64,000 nucleotides of DNA from Bacteroidales bacterium UBA4360 (GCA_002393945.1 DGSO01000023.1:1-64000); one strand, 5' to 3'; counted from the first letter of the stretch, positions 1 through 8,065 are shown. Numbers and translations: made by a program. The notes: generated by a model from the letters alone, not told the origin.

Positions 1-133
1 TCCTTCCGAACCGCCTGCGCGCATTTCTCCGAATGGCGCTTCCGTCCCAGTCCGCGTGCTCTTTCCTGAGCTCTTTGATACAGGCCGATGCCATGACGGC
101 GTACATCGCCCTGTCGATAAGTCCAATTCTCAT
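1..133 (-). CDS. N-terminus of an unrecognised protein, cut by the window edge
   Basis: An ATG at 133 opens a leftward frame that stays open to the window edge (44 codons). The peptide begins MRIGLIDRAMYAVMASAC and is rich in Lys and Arg further on. A TAnnTTTG promoter element lies just upstream on the same strand (141-148), which supports a real 5' end. I do not recognise the family from so short a fragment. The opposite possibility is that this is a short chance frame, but the good promoter and start argue against it. Confidence 0.5.
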   Translation of the reverse strand, partial: MRIGLIDRAMYAVMASACIKELRKEHADWDGSAIRRNARRRFGR

Positions 134-140
134 AACGCTG

Positions 141-148
141 CAAATCTA
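141..148 (-). promoter_or_regulatory. -7 element for the leftward partial gene
   Basis: On the minus strand the bases read TAGATTTG, an exact match to the Bacteroidota -7 consensus TAnnTTTG, with a TTGC about 17 bases further upstream. It ends 7 bases before the ATG at 133, so the transcript would have almost no leader. Confidence 0.45.
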
Positions 149-183
149 CAAAGATTGTTTTGCAACCAGGTTGCAATGCCGCC

Positions 184-214
184 TTGAACATCTCGCTTAA
201 AAAGAGTATATTTG
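184..214 (+). promoter_or_regulatory. Promoter of the GatB/YqeY gene
   Basis: TTG at 184-186, a 20-base spacer and TATATTTG at 207-214 match the Bacteroidota -33/-7 pattern. The predicted transcription start falls just before the ATG at 232. Confidence 0.65.
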
Positions 215-231
215 CATTCTGAACTATAGGT

Positions 232-687
232 ATGATTATGACACTCGAATTACAGATTCAGGAAGACATCAAGGCCGCTATGAAGGCCAAGGAGGCGGTT
301 GCGCTTGCGGCTGCCCGTGCAATCAAAGGTGAAATACTTCTTTTCAAGACTGCCGAAGGCGGAAGCAAGGAAGTGACTGATGCCGATGTACTCAAGATGA
401 TCCAGAAGCTCATCAAGCAGCGTAAGGAATCTGCCGAGCAGTACACCGCCGCAGGGCGGCAGGAACTTGCCGACAATGAGCTGGCAGAAGCGGCCGCAAT
501 GGAGAAGTACCTTCCCAAGCAGCTCTCCGTCGAGGAAGTAAAGGCGAAAGTCGCAGAGATCATCGCCCAGGTGGGCGCCACCTCCATCAAGGACATGGGC
601 AAGGTGATGGGCGCCGCAAACAAGGCCCTGGCCGGCCAGTCCGACGGCAGAACAATTTCTACAGTGGTCAAGGAACTTCTTTCATAA
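232..687 (+). CDS. GatB/YqeY domain-containing protein
   Basis: A 151-residue, wholly helical, Lys- and Ala-rich protein with the YqeY pattern: an N-terminal LQIQEDIKAAMKAKE segment, the RKESAEQY stretch and a C-terminal DMGKVMGAANKALAGQ region. This length is that of free-standing YqeY proteins, which resemble the C-terminal tRNA-binding part of the GatB amidotransferase subunit. The role in the cell is not settled; tRNA-related function is inferred from the family. ATG codons at 232 and 238 are both possible starts. It is followed after 5 bases by the HAD lipoprotein gene, so the two are probably co-transcribed. Confidence 0.88.
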   Translation: MIMTLELQIQEDIKAAMKAKEAVALAAARAIKGEILLFKTAEGGSKEVTDADVLKMIQKLIKQRKESAEQYTAAGRQELADNELAEAAAMEKYLPKQLSVEEVKAKVAEIIAQVGATSIKDMGKVMGAANKALAGQSDGRTISTVVKELLS

Positions 688-692
688 ACAAG

Positions 693-1751
693 ATGAAAAA
701 ATACTTTTATCTGATTGCAGTTGTCTTTGCAGGAGTTTTCGTGGGATGCTCGAAAGACAATCCCGAACCCGAAAAAAACTATTTTTCCCAGTGGAATTCC
801 TGCGAAGCCTTGACTGCCCTGCAGGAATATGTCCAGGATGTGACTGATCCTTCTTCAAAGAATTACATCAAGCCCGAAGACAGGATTGCCACCTTTGACA
901 TGGACGGCACCTTTGTGGGCGAACTTTATCCCACATACTTCGAATACAACCTGCTGGAATACCGGGCTCTTGATGACCCAGATTACAAGGACAAGGCCCC
1001 AGCAGAGGTGAAGGAGGCCGCCCAGGAGATACGGGACTTTGTCCGCAAGGGAACGGCGCTCCCCGACCATTTCGACATGAAACACGCCCAGGCGGCCGCT
1101 ACGGCCTACGCCGGGATGACCCTTGCCGAGTTCGACACCTATGTGAAGTCATACGCAGCCAAGTCGGCGAACGGCTTCACAGGGATGACCTACGGCCAGA
1201 GCTTCTACAAGCCCATGCTTGAGGTGTTCGATTACCTGGAGGACAACGGATTCACCTACTATGTGGTCTCCGGTTCCGACCGCTTCATCTGCCGCGCGCT
1301 GGTCCAGGCCATCGGCATCGCCCCCAACCGGGTCATCGGAATGGATGTGAAACTGGAATCCTCAGGCCAGGGCGACGAAGAAGGCGTCAACCACACCTTC
1401 GGCAAGGAGGAGAACCTCGTCCGTACCGACCAGCTGATCATCAAGAATCTCAAGACCAACAAAGTGCTGCAGATTACCCAGGAGATAGGAAAGGTGCCGG
1501 TTCTCTCGTTCGGCAACAGCGGTGGAGACAGCGCCATGCACAACTACTGCCTGAGCAATACCGAGCACAAGAGCGCGGCCTTCATGCTTATTGCCGATGA
1601 TGAGACCCGCGACCATGCCAACCGGGAGAAAGCCCTGAAACTGGGAGAGCAGTGGCGCGATGCCGGATATCATGTAATTTCCATGCGGGACGATTTCCGG
1701 ACGATCTACGGTGACAATGTGAAGAAAGTGGCATTCACTTTCGACGACTGA
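693..1751 (+). CDS. HAD-superfamily phosphatase lipoprotein
   Basis: A 352-residue protein with a lipoprotein signal (hydrophobic residues 4-17, lipobox Val-Gly-Cys with Cys19). HAD motif I is DMDGT at residues 69-73 (nucleophile Asp69 and acid/base Asp71), motif II is the Ser in VVSGSDR, and motif IV is SFGNSGGDSAMHNY. The arrangement fits phosphoserine-phosphatase-like HAD enzymes acting in the periplasm or at the outer membrane; the substrate cannot be told. It shares a transcript with the YqeY gene and ends in a bidirectional hairpin terminator. Confidence 0.85.
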   Translation: MKKYFYLIAVVFAGVFVGCSKDNPEPEKNYFSQWNSCEALTALQEYVQDVTDPSSKNYIKPEDRIATFDMDGTFVGELYPTYFEYNLLEYRALDDPDYKDKAPAEVKEAAQEIRDFVRKGTALPDHFDMKHAQAAATAYAGMTLAEFDTYVKSYAAKSANGFTGMTYGQSFYKPMLEVFDYLEDNGFTYYVVSGSDRFICRALVQAIGIAPNRVIGMDVKLESSGQGDEEGVNHTFGKEENLVRTDQLIIKNLKTNKVLQITQEIGKVPVLSFGNSGGDSAMHNYCLSNTEHKSAAFMLIADDETRDHANREKALKLGEQWRDAGYHVISMRDDFRTIYGDNVKKVAFTFDD

Positions 1752-1797
1752 CACTGGTGGCGTGAAATGTAACAACCTGTTAGACAGCGAATTACAC

Positions 1798-1831
1798 AAA
1801 AGGCTTTCCCCGTTTTGGAGGAAAGCCTTTT
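1798..1831. terminator. Bidirectional intrinsic terminator
   Basis: A perfect 12-base-pair stem, AAAAGGCTTTCC at 1798-1809 pairing with its complement at 1820-1831, with runs of A and T at the ends. It separates the rightward HAD gene from the convergent radical SAM gene and should end transcripts from both sides. Confidence 0.85.
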
Positions 1832-1890
1832 AGCTTATCTATTGATAATTAGCTACTTGCATTTCACGGGACAGACAATCTCATCTGCAG

Positions 1891-2814
1891 TCAAAGAACT
1901 TCTGTCTTAGGCGCGAAGAGACGTCCCTGGAAACTACGCCTCACCTCCAGGCAGCGCTCAAGCTTTACAAGAAGCTCGTCCTGCCGGAGCAGTCCCCATG
2001 GGGCGTCCGTGAACCTTGGAGGAACGCTGCTGACAATCCTGCCGATAGCGATATCCGGACGCAGGCGTTCGATAATATCGGCAAGGAGGGCGATATATTC
2101 ATCCGGCCCGGGGCGGAAAAAGTCCCCGGACTTTTCCTTGAACTCCTGCTCCATGGGCGTTCCCTTGATGATCTGGAGCTGGTGGAACTTAAGGTAGCTG
2201 ACGGGGAGGGAGTTGAGGATATCGGCCTGGGATACAAGCATTTCCCTGGTCTCTCCGGGAAGGCCGATGATGACATGCCCTCCAGCCTCAATACCTGCAT
2301 CGGCAGTCATTTCGAAGGCCTTTTGCGTACAGGCGAAGTCGTGCCCGCGGTTTACCCTTTGCAGGGTGGCGTCATAGACGGACTCGATGCCGTATTCCAT
2401 CTCGACGATGTACCCCCTTTCCTTGACGGAAGAAAGAAGCCGGAGTTTTTCACTGTCGATGCAGTCCGGGCGAGTGCCGATGACAAGTCCGCAGATGCCG
2501 GGGACGGCAAGGGCCTCCTCGTAGCGGTTTCTCAGCGTGTCGATATCGGCATGAGTGCCTGAAAATGCCTGGAAGTAGGCAAGATACCCGTCGGACGCCC
2601 GCTTCTGATGGAAAGCCTTGCCGGCCTCAAGTTGATCGGCAATGGTCTTTCCCTGAGTGTACCCCGGATGGAAGGCCGCATTGTCGCAGAAGGTGCAGCC
2701 GCCCGTGGAGATGCTTCCGTCCCGGTTGGGGCAGGAAAAACCTCCGTCGACGGTTAGCCTCTGGAGGCGCCTACCGTACCGTTCCCTGTAATTCAGAAGG
2801 TTAAATGCGTTCAC
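1891..2814 (-). CDS. TIGR01212-family radical SAM protein (YhcC-like)
   Basis: A 307-residue radical SAM protein. The N-terminal region has the family signature SCPNRDGSISTGGCTFC, whose cysteines bind the 4Fe-4S cluster; the GGHVIIGLPGET motif of the SAM barrel follows in the middle. Members of this family (E. coli YhcC) are of unknown reaction. The start is a GTG at 2814 that overlaps the TGA of the upstream permease (GTGA), so translation is probably coupled. The downstream end faces the shared terminator. Confidence 0.87.
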   Translation of the reverse strand: MNAFNLLNYRERYGRRLQRLTVDGGFSCPNRDGSISTGGCTFCDNAAFHPGYTQGKTIADQLEAGKAFHQKRASDGYLAYFQAFSGTHADIDTLRNRYEEALAVPGICGLVIGTRPDCIDSEKLRLLSSVKERGYIVEMEYGIESVYDATLQRVNRGHDFACTQKAFEMTADAGIEAGGHVIIGLPGETREMLVSQADILNSLPVSYLKFHQLQIIKGTPMEQEFKEKSGDFFRPGPDEYIALLADIIERLRPDIAIGRIVSSVPPRFTDAPWGLLRQDELLVKLERCLEVRRSFQGRLFAPKTEVL

Positions 2815-3722
2815 TGCCTGTCCGTTTTTGCGGGTCTTAGAATCATGAAGACCACGGCGCCGATACAGACCGCAACGCCGATTCCCATCTTCACCGTCAG
2901 GGGCTCTCCGAACAGGAGAGTGCCTATCATTATTGCCGTCAGGGGCTCGAACACCCCGAGTATGGAGGTCTTCGTAGGTCCGATATAGCGGGATGACATC
3001 GCCAGCGTAAGCAGTGAAATCATCGTCGGGACTATGGCAAGGCCGATGAGGTTGCCCCAGTCAGAGGCAGTGTCGATGCCTTCCGTGATGCTTCCCCCCC
3101 GAAGTGCCCGGATGACAGCAAAAAGGACCGCGCCCGTCAGCAGTGCATAGAGAGTCAGCGTGTGCTCGGAGACGTTCTTGATGCGCTTGCTACGGTTCAC
3201 GATGACGAGGTAGAACGCATAGCTCAGGGCCGATGCAACGGCCAGGATGATGCCGGGAATCCTTATCGACGCCCCGGGGGAAGGGCTTGACAGCAAGAGG
3301 ATGCCGCCGAAAGTGGCTATAATGGAGAGCCAGGTCTGCCAGCTGGGGTAAAACCGCAGGAAAACCATAATGAGGGCGACAAACACAGGATAAAGGTACA
3401 CCAGTGTGGTGGCCAGGCCCGAAGGGATGAACTCGTAGGAGAAGAACAGGAAGAGGCTGCTGCAGGCGAAAAGGATTCCGAGAATGGCAAGCAGGGCCAT
3501 CTCATTGCCTCTAACACGGAACCGCTCCCGTTTTGCCAGCATCCACACAGCCAGGATGGCCGCCGAAATGCTGTAGCGGAAAAACAGCATTACAAGCACC
3601 GGAACGCCGCTTTCCAGAAGTGGTTTTGCAAACAGCGGATTGGTCCCGTATGAGACCCCCGCGATGAACCCGGCCAGATATCCGGCCAGCCTGCGTTTTC
3701 TTATGTCGATATTAGGTGCCAA
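2811..3722 (-). CDS. EamA/DMT-superfamily transporter
   Basis: A 303-residue membrane protein with about ten hydrophobic segments arranged as two five-helix EamA repeats; the Gly- and Pro-containing turns GPTKTSILGVFEPLTA near the C-terminus are typical. It exports or imports small metabolites across the inner membrane; the substrate is unknown. It overlaps the radical SAM gene by four bases. The gene starts 158 bases from the divergent DIP1984-family gene. Confidence 0.87.
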   Translation of the reverse strand: MAPNIDIRKRRLAGYLAGFIAGVSYGTNPLFAKPLLESGVPVLVMLFFRYSISAAILAVWMLAKRERFRVRGNEMALLAILGILFACSSLFLFFSYEFIPSGLATTLVYLYPVFVALIMVFLRFYPSWQTWLSIIATFGGILLLSSPSPGASIRIPGIILAVASALSYAFYLVIVNRSKRIKNVSEHTLTLYALLTGAVLFAVIRALRGGSITEGIDTASDWGNLIGLAIVPTMISLLTLAMSSRYIGPTKTSILGVFEPLTAIMIGTLLFGEPLTVKMGIGVAVCIGAVVFMILRPAKTDRQ

Positions 3723-3747
3723 AACTGTATCTGCGATAATTGGGGCG

Positions 3748-3755
3748 CAAATGTA
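3748..3755 (-). promoter_or_regulatory. -7 element for the EamA/radical SAM pair
   Basis: The minus strand reads TACATTTG, an exact TAnnTTTG match 26 bases before the ATG at 3722. A TTTG lies only 14 bases further upstream, shorter than the usual spacing, so the -33 part is uncertain. Confidence 0.45.
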
Positions 3756-3852
3756 CAGATTTTATCGCACAAAGCAGAGTTTTCATGACAAAAAAAATGG
3801 CAGATTGCCGCCGGAGCATACGCCTAATGAAACAAGCAGACACTATAATTGC

Positions 3853-3860
3853 TATCTTTG
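3853..3860 (+). promoter_or_regulatory. -7 element that fixes the start of the DIP1984-family gene
   Basis: TATCTTTG matches TAnnTTTG. It lies inside the longest possible reading frame (from 3740), so that upstream extension cannot be translated from this promoter. The ATG at 3881, about 20 bases downstream, is therefore the start. Confidence 0.6.
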
Positions 3861-3880
3861 CAGTACCAAACACAGAAGAA

Positions 3881-4333
3881 ATGAAACTGGCAGAAGCATT
3901 GAATCAGCGGGCCGACCTCCAAAAGCGTATAGCCCAGCTTAAAGAACGTCTGAACAACAACGTCAAGGTCCAGGAAGGAGATTCCCCTGCAGAGGACCCC
4001 AAGGATTTATTCACTGAGCTTGATGCATCCATCGCCCAGCTCAAGGATATCATCTATCGCATCAACAAGACCAACCTCGAGACATCCGTGGACGGCCGCT
4101 CATTGACGGACATCATCGCCGAAAAGGACACACTCTCCTTAAAGATTTCCACGCTCCGTGAGGTCCTGGAGAATGCAAATGTCCGCAGTGACCGGTATTC
4201 CCGCAATGAAATCAAGTTTGTCCGGACCATTGATATCGCAAAGCTCCAGAAGCAGATTGACGATCTGTCGAAGGAACTCCGCGAGCTGGACGTCAAACTC
4301 CAGCAGGCCAACTGGTCTACGGAACTGAAATAG
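3881..4333 (+). CDS. DIP1984-family (septicolysin-like) protein
   Basis: A 150-residue coiled-coil protein beginning MKLAEALNQRADLQKRIAQL and ending in a second long helix (KLQKQIDDLSKELRELDVKL). The opening LAEAL-RADLQ pattern and overall length are those of the DIP1984 family, sometimes called septicolysin. The function is not known. The frame continues upstream to 3740, but the promoter element at 3853-3860 and the family N-terminus both favour 3881. It is a single-gene transcript, with a hairpin terminator only about 160 bases further on. Confidence 0.8.
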   Translation: MKLAEALNQRADLQKRIAQLKERLNNNVKVQEGDSPAEDPKDLFTELDASIAQLKDIIYRINKTNLETSVDGRSLTDIIAEKDTLSLKISTLREVLENANVRSDRYSRNEIKFVRTIDIAKLQKQIDDLSKELRELDVKLQQANWSTELK

Positions 4334-4492
4334 CGAAGGCAGGGCGGGCACACCTCTGCGGCAGGAGGTCAAGCCGCAACTTGCATGGTGAAGCGGAACC
4401 CTTCACAAACAGTATCGTAAGGTTCAGCATCCTTCACAGACGCATCATTTATCATGTAATGAGCACTACCGCCGTGCCGACTGCCCAAGCAG
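4334..4492 (+). other. Untranslated, hairpin-rich tail before a terminator; possible small RNA
   Basis: About 160 bases between the DIP1984 gene and a strong terminator hold no convincing gene on either strand. The segment can fold: GGGC plus GGCAC near 4344 can pair with GTGCC and GCCC near 4475-4487, enclosing a hairpin GAACC-TT / AAGGTTC near 4393-4424. No promoter element was seen at its 5' end, so it may only be a long 3' untranslated region, or an RNA processed from it. Confidence 0.25.
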
Positions 4493-4517
4493 CCTCCCCT
4501 ACCCGGGGAGGTTTTTT
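4493..4517 (+). terminator. Intrinsic terminator
   Basis: CCTCCCC (4493-4499) pairs with GGGGAGG (4505-4511) around a 5-base loop and is followed by six T residues at 4512-4517. It is oriented to end rightward transcription; the minus strand lacks a T tract. Confidence 0.85.
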
Positions 4518-4518
4518 C

Positions 4519-4914
4519 TTATCCTTCGTTTGGAAGATATTCGTCGATGGCTCCGGCAATCGAGAGGATGGTCTGGTAGAAAAGGATGCTCGATCCCTTC
4601 AGGGGCATCCAGTGCTCTTCGCCTCCGCGTCCCCTCAGATATTTGTCCGTGTAGATTGCGCCCGGTGTCCCGATATAGACCTCAACGCTACCCGCCGCAT
4701 TGACACGCATGGCACGGATGGGAAAGGACTGCGTATAACCCTTCTTGCTGTCATAGACGAGGGCAAGCATGTCCTTTTTGTCGAATTTGTTGTTGGAGCA
4801 GTTTACGAATCCGTCCGCCTTGAGGACGCTGGCCTTTATGGCATCATGGATGGCGTCCCCTGCCTTCCTGTATGTCTCTGACAATTCTATGAGTTCCTGT
4901 CTCATCATGGTCAT
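4519..4914 (-). CDS. Unrecognised soluble protein
   Basis: A 131-residue protein with no signal peptide or membrane segment. I do not recognise the family. The sequence has a helical N-terminus (LIELSETYRKAGDAIHDAI), then a beta-rich middle (DMLALVYDSKKGYTQSFPIRAMRVN, VEVYIGTPGAIY). ATG codons at 4914, 4908 and 4905 could all be the start. It lies 28 bases downstream of the flavodoxin-like gene and is probably the last gene of that leftward transcript. A longer frame on the plus strand across the same DNA has no family features and is rejected. Confidence 0.65.
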   Translation of the reverse strand: MTMMRQELIELSETYRKAGDAIHDAIKASVLKADGFVNCSNNKFDKKDMLALVYDSKKGYTQSFPIRAMRVNAAGSVEVYIGTPGAIYTDKYLRGRGGEEHWMPLKGSSILFYQTILSIAGAIDEYLPNEG

Positions 4915-4942
4915 TTGATGGAACTGCTGGAGTCCCCTAGTT

Positions 4943-5479
4943 TCACTTTATGCTTTTTCCTAGTTCGTAGGCCTCGTTGTATGCGGGAAGAGCCTTGACT
5001 TCCCCCTTCTTGTCGGCGCCACCGCCGTAGACACGTCCGCAGCGGCGGATGTCATCGAAGCAGTCAGCAAAGCCGTCGAACACATCGAAGGCCCGGTCGA
5101 GCTGCGCCTTGTTGTCATCCTGGGCCGTGACCATGTAATAGAAGTCCTTGTCCTTCATCTTGCCGTACAGCGGGTTCATCCTGTCCAGGAAGACCTTCAT
5201 CTGCCCGCAGACCGAGTAGTAGTACACCGGACATGAGAAGCAAACGACATCGGCCTCCATCATCTTAGGAAGGAGGCTGTTGGCGTCGTCCTTCTGGAAG
5301 CACTCCCCTTTCTCGAGGCATACAAGGCATCCCTTGCAATAGTTCAGTTTCTTCTCGCGGAGATACAAGATCTCCACTTCATTGCCGCTCTCGGCGGCAC
5401 CCTTAGCGAACTGCTGGGCCAGGAGGTCCGAGTTGCCATCCTTGCGGGGACTGCCCGCTATGATAAGTACCTTTTTCAT
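4943..5479 (-). CDS. NADPH-dependent FMN reductase / flavodoxin-fold iron-sulfur flavoprotein
   Basis: A 178-residue flavodoxin-fold protein. The FMN phosphate loop is GSPRKDGNSD near residues 9-18, and a cysteine cluster C-KGCLVCLEKGEC in the middle resembles that of iron-sulfur flavoproteins and related reductases, although here the last ligands are spaced differently. FSCPVYYYSVCGQMKVFLDR completes the flavin site. It is likely a cytosolic NAD(P)H-dependent reductase of unknown substrate. The gene sits 7 bases downstream of the solute-binding-like lipoprotein gene and is probably in the same operon. Confidence 0.85.
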   Translation of the reverse strand: MKKVLIIAGSPRKDGNSDLLAQQFAKGAAESGNEVEILYLREKKLNYCKGCLVCLEKGECFQKDDANSLLPKMMEADVVCFSCPVYYYSVCGQMKVFLDRMNPLYGKMKDKDFYYMVTAQDDNKAQLDRAFDVFDGFADCFDDIRRCGRVYGGGADKKGEVKALPAYNEAYELGKSIK

Positions 5480-5486
5480 GTTGCTA

Positions 5487-6296
5487 TCAATATCCGTAAA
5501 CTAATCCATATTTGTCATGTAAATCCTTTAGTTTGCCGTCGGATTTCATATCCTTTATGATCGAGTTGACCTCCTTCAGCAGGTCGTCCTGCCCTTTGCG
5601 CATCAGGATACCTATCTGCCCGCGGGTGAAGGGACTGCCAAGAAGAGGTGCTGCGAGCCGGGAGTCATTGTGGACATACCATGGCGCCTCGGTTATTTCC
5701 GTAATCATAACGTCGGCTTCCCCTTCAGCCACCTTGGACGGGATTTCCTCATTCTTTCCGAAGACGACAAGCGTGCATGACGGCAGGTTCTCCCGGGCGA
5801 ACTTCTCATTGAGGCCCCCGGGATTGACCATCACCTTTACCTCTGGTTTATTGAGGTCATCGAGAGTCTTATACTTGCCAGCTTCCCCTTTCCGGCAGAG
5901 GATGGTCTTCCCATTGCAAAGATAACCTTCCGACATATCCATGGTCTCCAGGCGCGCATCCGTGATGGTGATCCCGCCGATGGCAAAATCGAACAGCTCC
6001 GGGTTCTTGACATCGGCCGACAGGGCTGGCCAAGAGGTGGGGACATAGCTTATGCTGACGCCCAGTTTGTCCGCAATCTCCCCAGCCACATCAATCCCGA
6101 ATCCCCAATACTCGCCGGTCTCCGGCTCTCTGTAACTCAGGGGGCGGTAGTCCCCCGTCGTGCCGACAAGGAGCGTCCCGCGCTCCTGAATCCTGTCTAT
6201 CGTCGGTGTGCCGGATACTTTTTTCGGAGTTCCGCAACTGAGAAGCGAGACACCGATGACAAGGACCGAAAGAATCGTCAGAAGGAATCGTTTCAT
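5487..6296 (-). CDS. Periplasmic lipoprotein of the cyclohexadienyl dehydratase / family 3 binding protein fold
   Basis: A 269-residue lipoprotein (lipobox Leu-Ser-Cys, Cys21) with the family 3 solute-binding fold. Several stretches match cyclohexadienyl dehydratase (PheC) as I remember it more closely than amino acid binders: LLVGTTGDYRPLSYR, VPTSWPAL, FDFAIGGITIT and NPGGLNEKFARENL. PheC enzymes convert prephenate or arogenate to phenylpyruvate or phenylalanine in the periplasm. No ABC permease or ATPase gene is nearby, which also fits an enzyme better than a transporter part. Binding of an amino acid remains possible. The gene overlaps the FKBP gene by four bases (ATGA). Confidence 0.75.
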   Translation of the reverse strand: MKRFLLTILSVLVIGVSLLSCGTPKKVSGTPTIDRIQERGTLLVGTTGDYRPLSYREPETGEYWGFGIDVAGEIADKLGVSISYVPTSWPALSADVKNPELFDFAIGGITITDARLETMDMSEGYLCNGKTILCRKGEAGKYKTLDDLNKPEVKVMVNPGGLNEKFARENLPSCTLVVFGKNEEIPSKVAEGEADVMITEITEAPWYVHNDSRLAAPLLGSPFTRGQIGILMRKGQDDLLKEVNSIIKDMKSDGKLKDLHDKYGLVYGY

Positions 6297-6712
6297 CGTT
6301 CTATCTTTACCAGTTCAAGTTCGAAAACCAGGGTGCTGTGGGCCGGAATGTCGTCCATCTTCATTGAACCATAGCCCCACTTGGCAGGAATGTATACTTC
6401 CCACCTGTCGCCCTCATGCATGCGGGTCAGCACAATCTGCCAGCCCATGATGAGGTCTCCGACCATGAAGAGGGCCGGGAGAGGCTGGCCTTCGGTGGTG
6501 TCGAAGACGGTTCCGTCAATGAGCCTGCCGGTATAGTTTACATACACGATGCTGCGGGGCGTAGGTTTTCGAGTCCCACTCCCCTCTTCCAAAACACGGT
6601 ACATTACACCGTTATCCAGAACATGAATCCCCTCTTCCTGTGCTTTCACCTGAAGAAAGGCCTCGTTGGCTTCCTTGTATGGATTAGGTCTTTTCTTTTT
6701 ATGGAATGACAT
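6293..6712 (-). CDS. FKBP-type peptidyl-prolyl cis-trans isomerase
   Basis: A 139-residue protein with one FKBP domain: VYVNYTGRLIDGTVFDTT, a GWQIVLTRMHEGDRWEVYIPA segment and the closing HSTLVFELELVKI. The family's VIPGW and AYG turns are altered (MGWQ, WGYG) but the fold is clear. No signal peptide is seen, so it is probably cytosolic, unlike many Bacteroidales FKBP lipoproteins. Its TGA overlaps the ATG of the dehydratase-like gene, and its ATG overlaps the TAA of the aldo/keto reductase gene by one base, so the three are translationally linked. Confidence 0.88.
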   Translation of the reverse strand: MSFHKKKRPNPYKEANEAFLQVKAQEEGIHVLDNGVMYRVLEEGSGTRKPTPRSIVYVNYTGRLIDGTVFDTTEGQPLPALFMVGDLIMGWQIVLTRMHEGDRWEVYIPAKWGYGSMKMDDIPAHSTLVFELELVKIER

Positions 6713-7545
6713 TACCGTTCATTTGGATTGTACTTCAAGGCATCCGACGGCCAACCTTCCAGGTTGTGACCGGTGTCAAGTGAGCGGACAGCCGCCATCT
6801 CGTCGTCTGTGAGCGAAAAGTCGAAGACATCCATATTCTGAATCATCCTCTCCTTATGGACAGACTTCGGGATGACGATGATGTCCTGCTGGATGAGGAA
6901 ACGCAGCGCCACCTGCGCGGCAGTCTTTCCGTGCGCGGCACCCACTTCAGTGAGCACCGGATTGGTGAAGATGCCGTTCAAGCCTTCGGCCAGCGGGCCC
7001 CATGATTCCACGATGGTTCCATGTTCCGCCATCAGTTGAACCATCGGCCTTTGCTGGTAGAAGACATGGGTCTCAATCTGGTTGACGGCAGGTTTGACGG
7101 CGGCGTTCTTAACCAGCGCTTCATAGGACTTGGGATAGAAGTTGGAGACGCCAATTGAGCGCAGACACCCCTCCTTCACCAGGTCCTCGAAGGCCCGCCA
7201 GATTTCTGAGTCGTTCCCCATCGGCCAGTGGATGAGCATGAGGTCAAGATAGTCCAGTTTCATACGCCTTAGCGAGCCCTTCACATTCTCTTTGGCCTGC
7301 TCGTAAGAAGGACGGGACTGGCAGAGTTTGGAGGTGATGAAGAACTCGTCCCTGGGGATGCCGGACTTGCGGACGGCCGATGCAACCATGGCCTCATTCT
7401 CATAGTACTGGGCTGTATCCAGCGAGCGGTAGCCTACGCTGATGGCATCAAGGACACAGCGCTCGGTCACAGACGGGTCCACCATATAGACGCCGTATCC
7501 GAGAATCGGCATTTTGATGCCGTTATTGAGGGTGATTGTCTCCAT
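6712..7545 (-). CDS. Aldo/keto reductase
   Basis: A 277-residue TIM-barrel oxidoreductase. The catalytic tetrad is visible: Asp and Tyr in SLDTAQYYENE, Lys in FITSKL and His in LMLIHWP. The NADPH-binding end has IPKSVHKERMIQN. It resembles the 2,5-diketo-gluconate reductase type and acts on small carbonyl compounds in the cytosol. It is separated by a single base from the upstream PNPOx-like gene and overlaps the FKBP gene by one base. Confidence 0.9.
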   Translation of the reverse strand: METITLNNGIKMPILGYGVYMVDPSVTERCVLDAISVGYRSLDTAQYYENEAMVASAVRKSGIPRDEFFITSKLCQSRPSYEQAKENVKGSLRRMKLDYLDLMLIHWPMGNDSEIWRAFEDLVKEGCLRSIGVSNFYPKSYEALVKNAAVKPAVNQIETHVFYQQRPMVQLMAEHGTIVESWGPLAEGLNGIFTNPVLTEVGAAHGKTAAQVALRFLIQQDIIVIPKSVHKERMIQNMDVFDFSLTDDEMAAVRSLDTGHNLEGWPSDALKYNPNER

Positions 7546-7546
7546 C

Positions 7547-8065
7547 TTAGAAATCGATCTCTACGGGGTCGGCCGTGAAAGAACTGATGGTGGCCTTGGC
7601 GTCCTTGAGGAAATAGACGGCGGTGTTTCCGTCGTTCTCGTCATACATGCTCCTGAGCCCGGGATTGGCATCCAGCATGGCCTTCTTCACTTCCACGCGC
7701 GGGTCTTCCACGAGCGTGGCGCTGATGCGGAGCCAGCGGCCTTCATCGGCCTTGTAGGCGCAGATGGCAACCTTGGGATTGGCCGCAATCTGCTTGGCGA
7801 CGTTCTTGACATGTCCGGTCTGGATATAGAGTTTGCCCTCGATGATCTCGGCCGTACCGAAAGGACGCACCTGGGGAGCGTCGCCGTCCACGGTGGCGAG
7901 GAAATATACGCCTGCCCCGTGCAGGAAATCTCTTACTCTTTGCATGTTATCTTGGTTAATCGATTTATATTCAGATGGGTTTACGGCGGCATCCTTTGAG
8001 CCGGAAGGCTGGCCGCAAGCAATTGCCAGGGCTATAGCTGCTGCAATAAGAACAATTCGTTTCAT
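7547..8065 (-). CDS. Lipoprotein with a pyridoxamine 5'-phosphate oxidase-like (FMN-binding split barrel) domain
   Basis: A 172-residue protein with a lipoprotein signal (MKRIVLIAAAIALAIAC, Cys17) in front of a PNPOx-like split barrel: FLHGAGVYFLATVDGDAPQVRPFG, KLYIQTGHVKNVAKQIAANPKVAICAY, WLRISATLVED. Family members bind FMN, F420 or heme; an envelope location is unusual for the fold but known in Bacteroidota. Its promoter and signal-peptide DNA is a near copy of that of the sialidase-like gene 1.4 kb upstream (see the repeat at 8025-8119). Confidence 0.82.
   Translation of the reverse strand: MKRIVLIAAAIALAIACGQPSGSKDAAVNPSEYKSINQDNMQRVRDFLHGAGVYFLATVDGDAPQVRPFGTAEIIEGKLYIQTGHVKNVAKQIAANPKVAICAYKADEGRWLRISATLVEDPRVEVKKAMLDANPGLRSMYDENDGNTAVYFLKDAKATISSFTADPVEIDF

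Noticed and set aside
4381..4881. A 166-codon plus-strand frame over the unknown protein at 4519-4914
   Set aside because: It runs through a strong rightward terminator (4493-4517) and lacks protein-like composition; the minus-strand frame is more credible and fits the operon.
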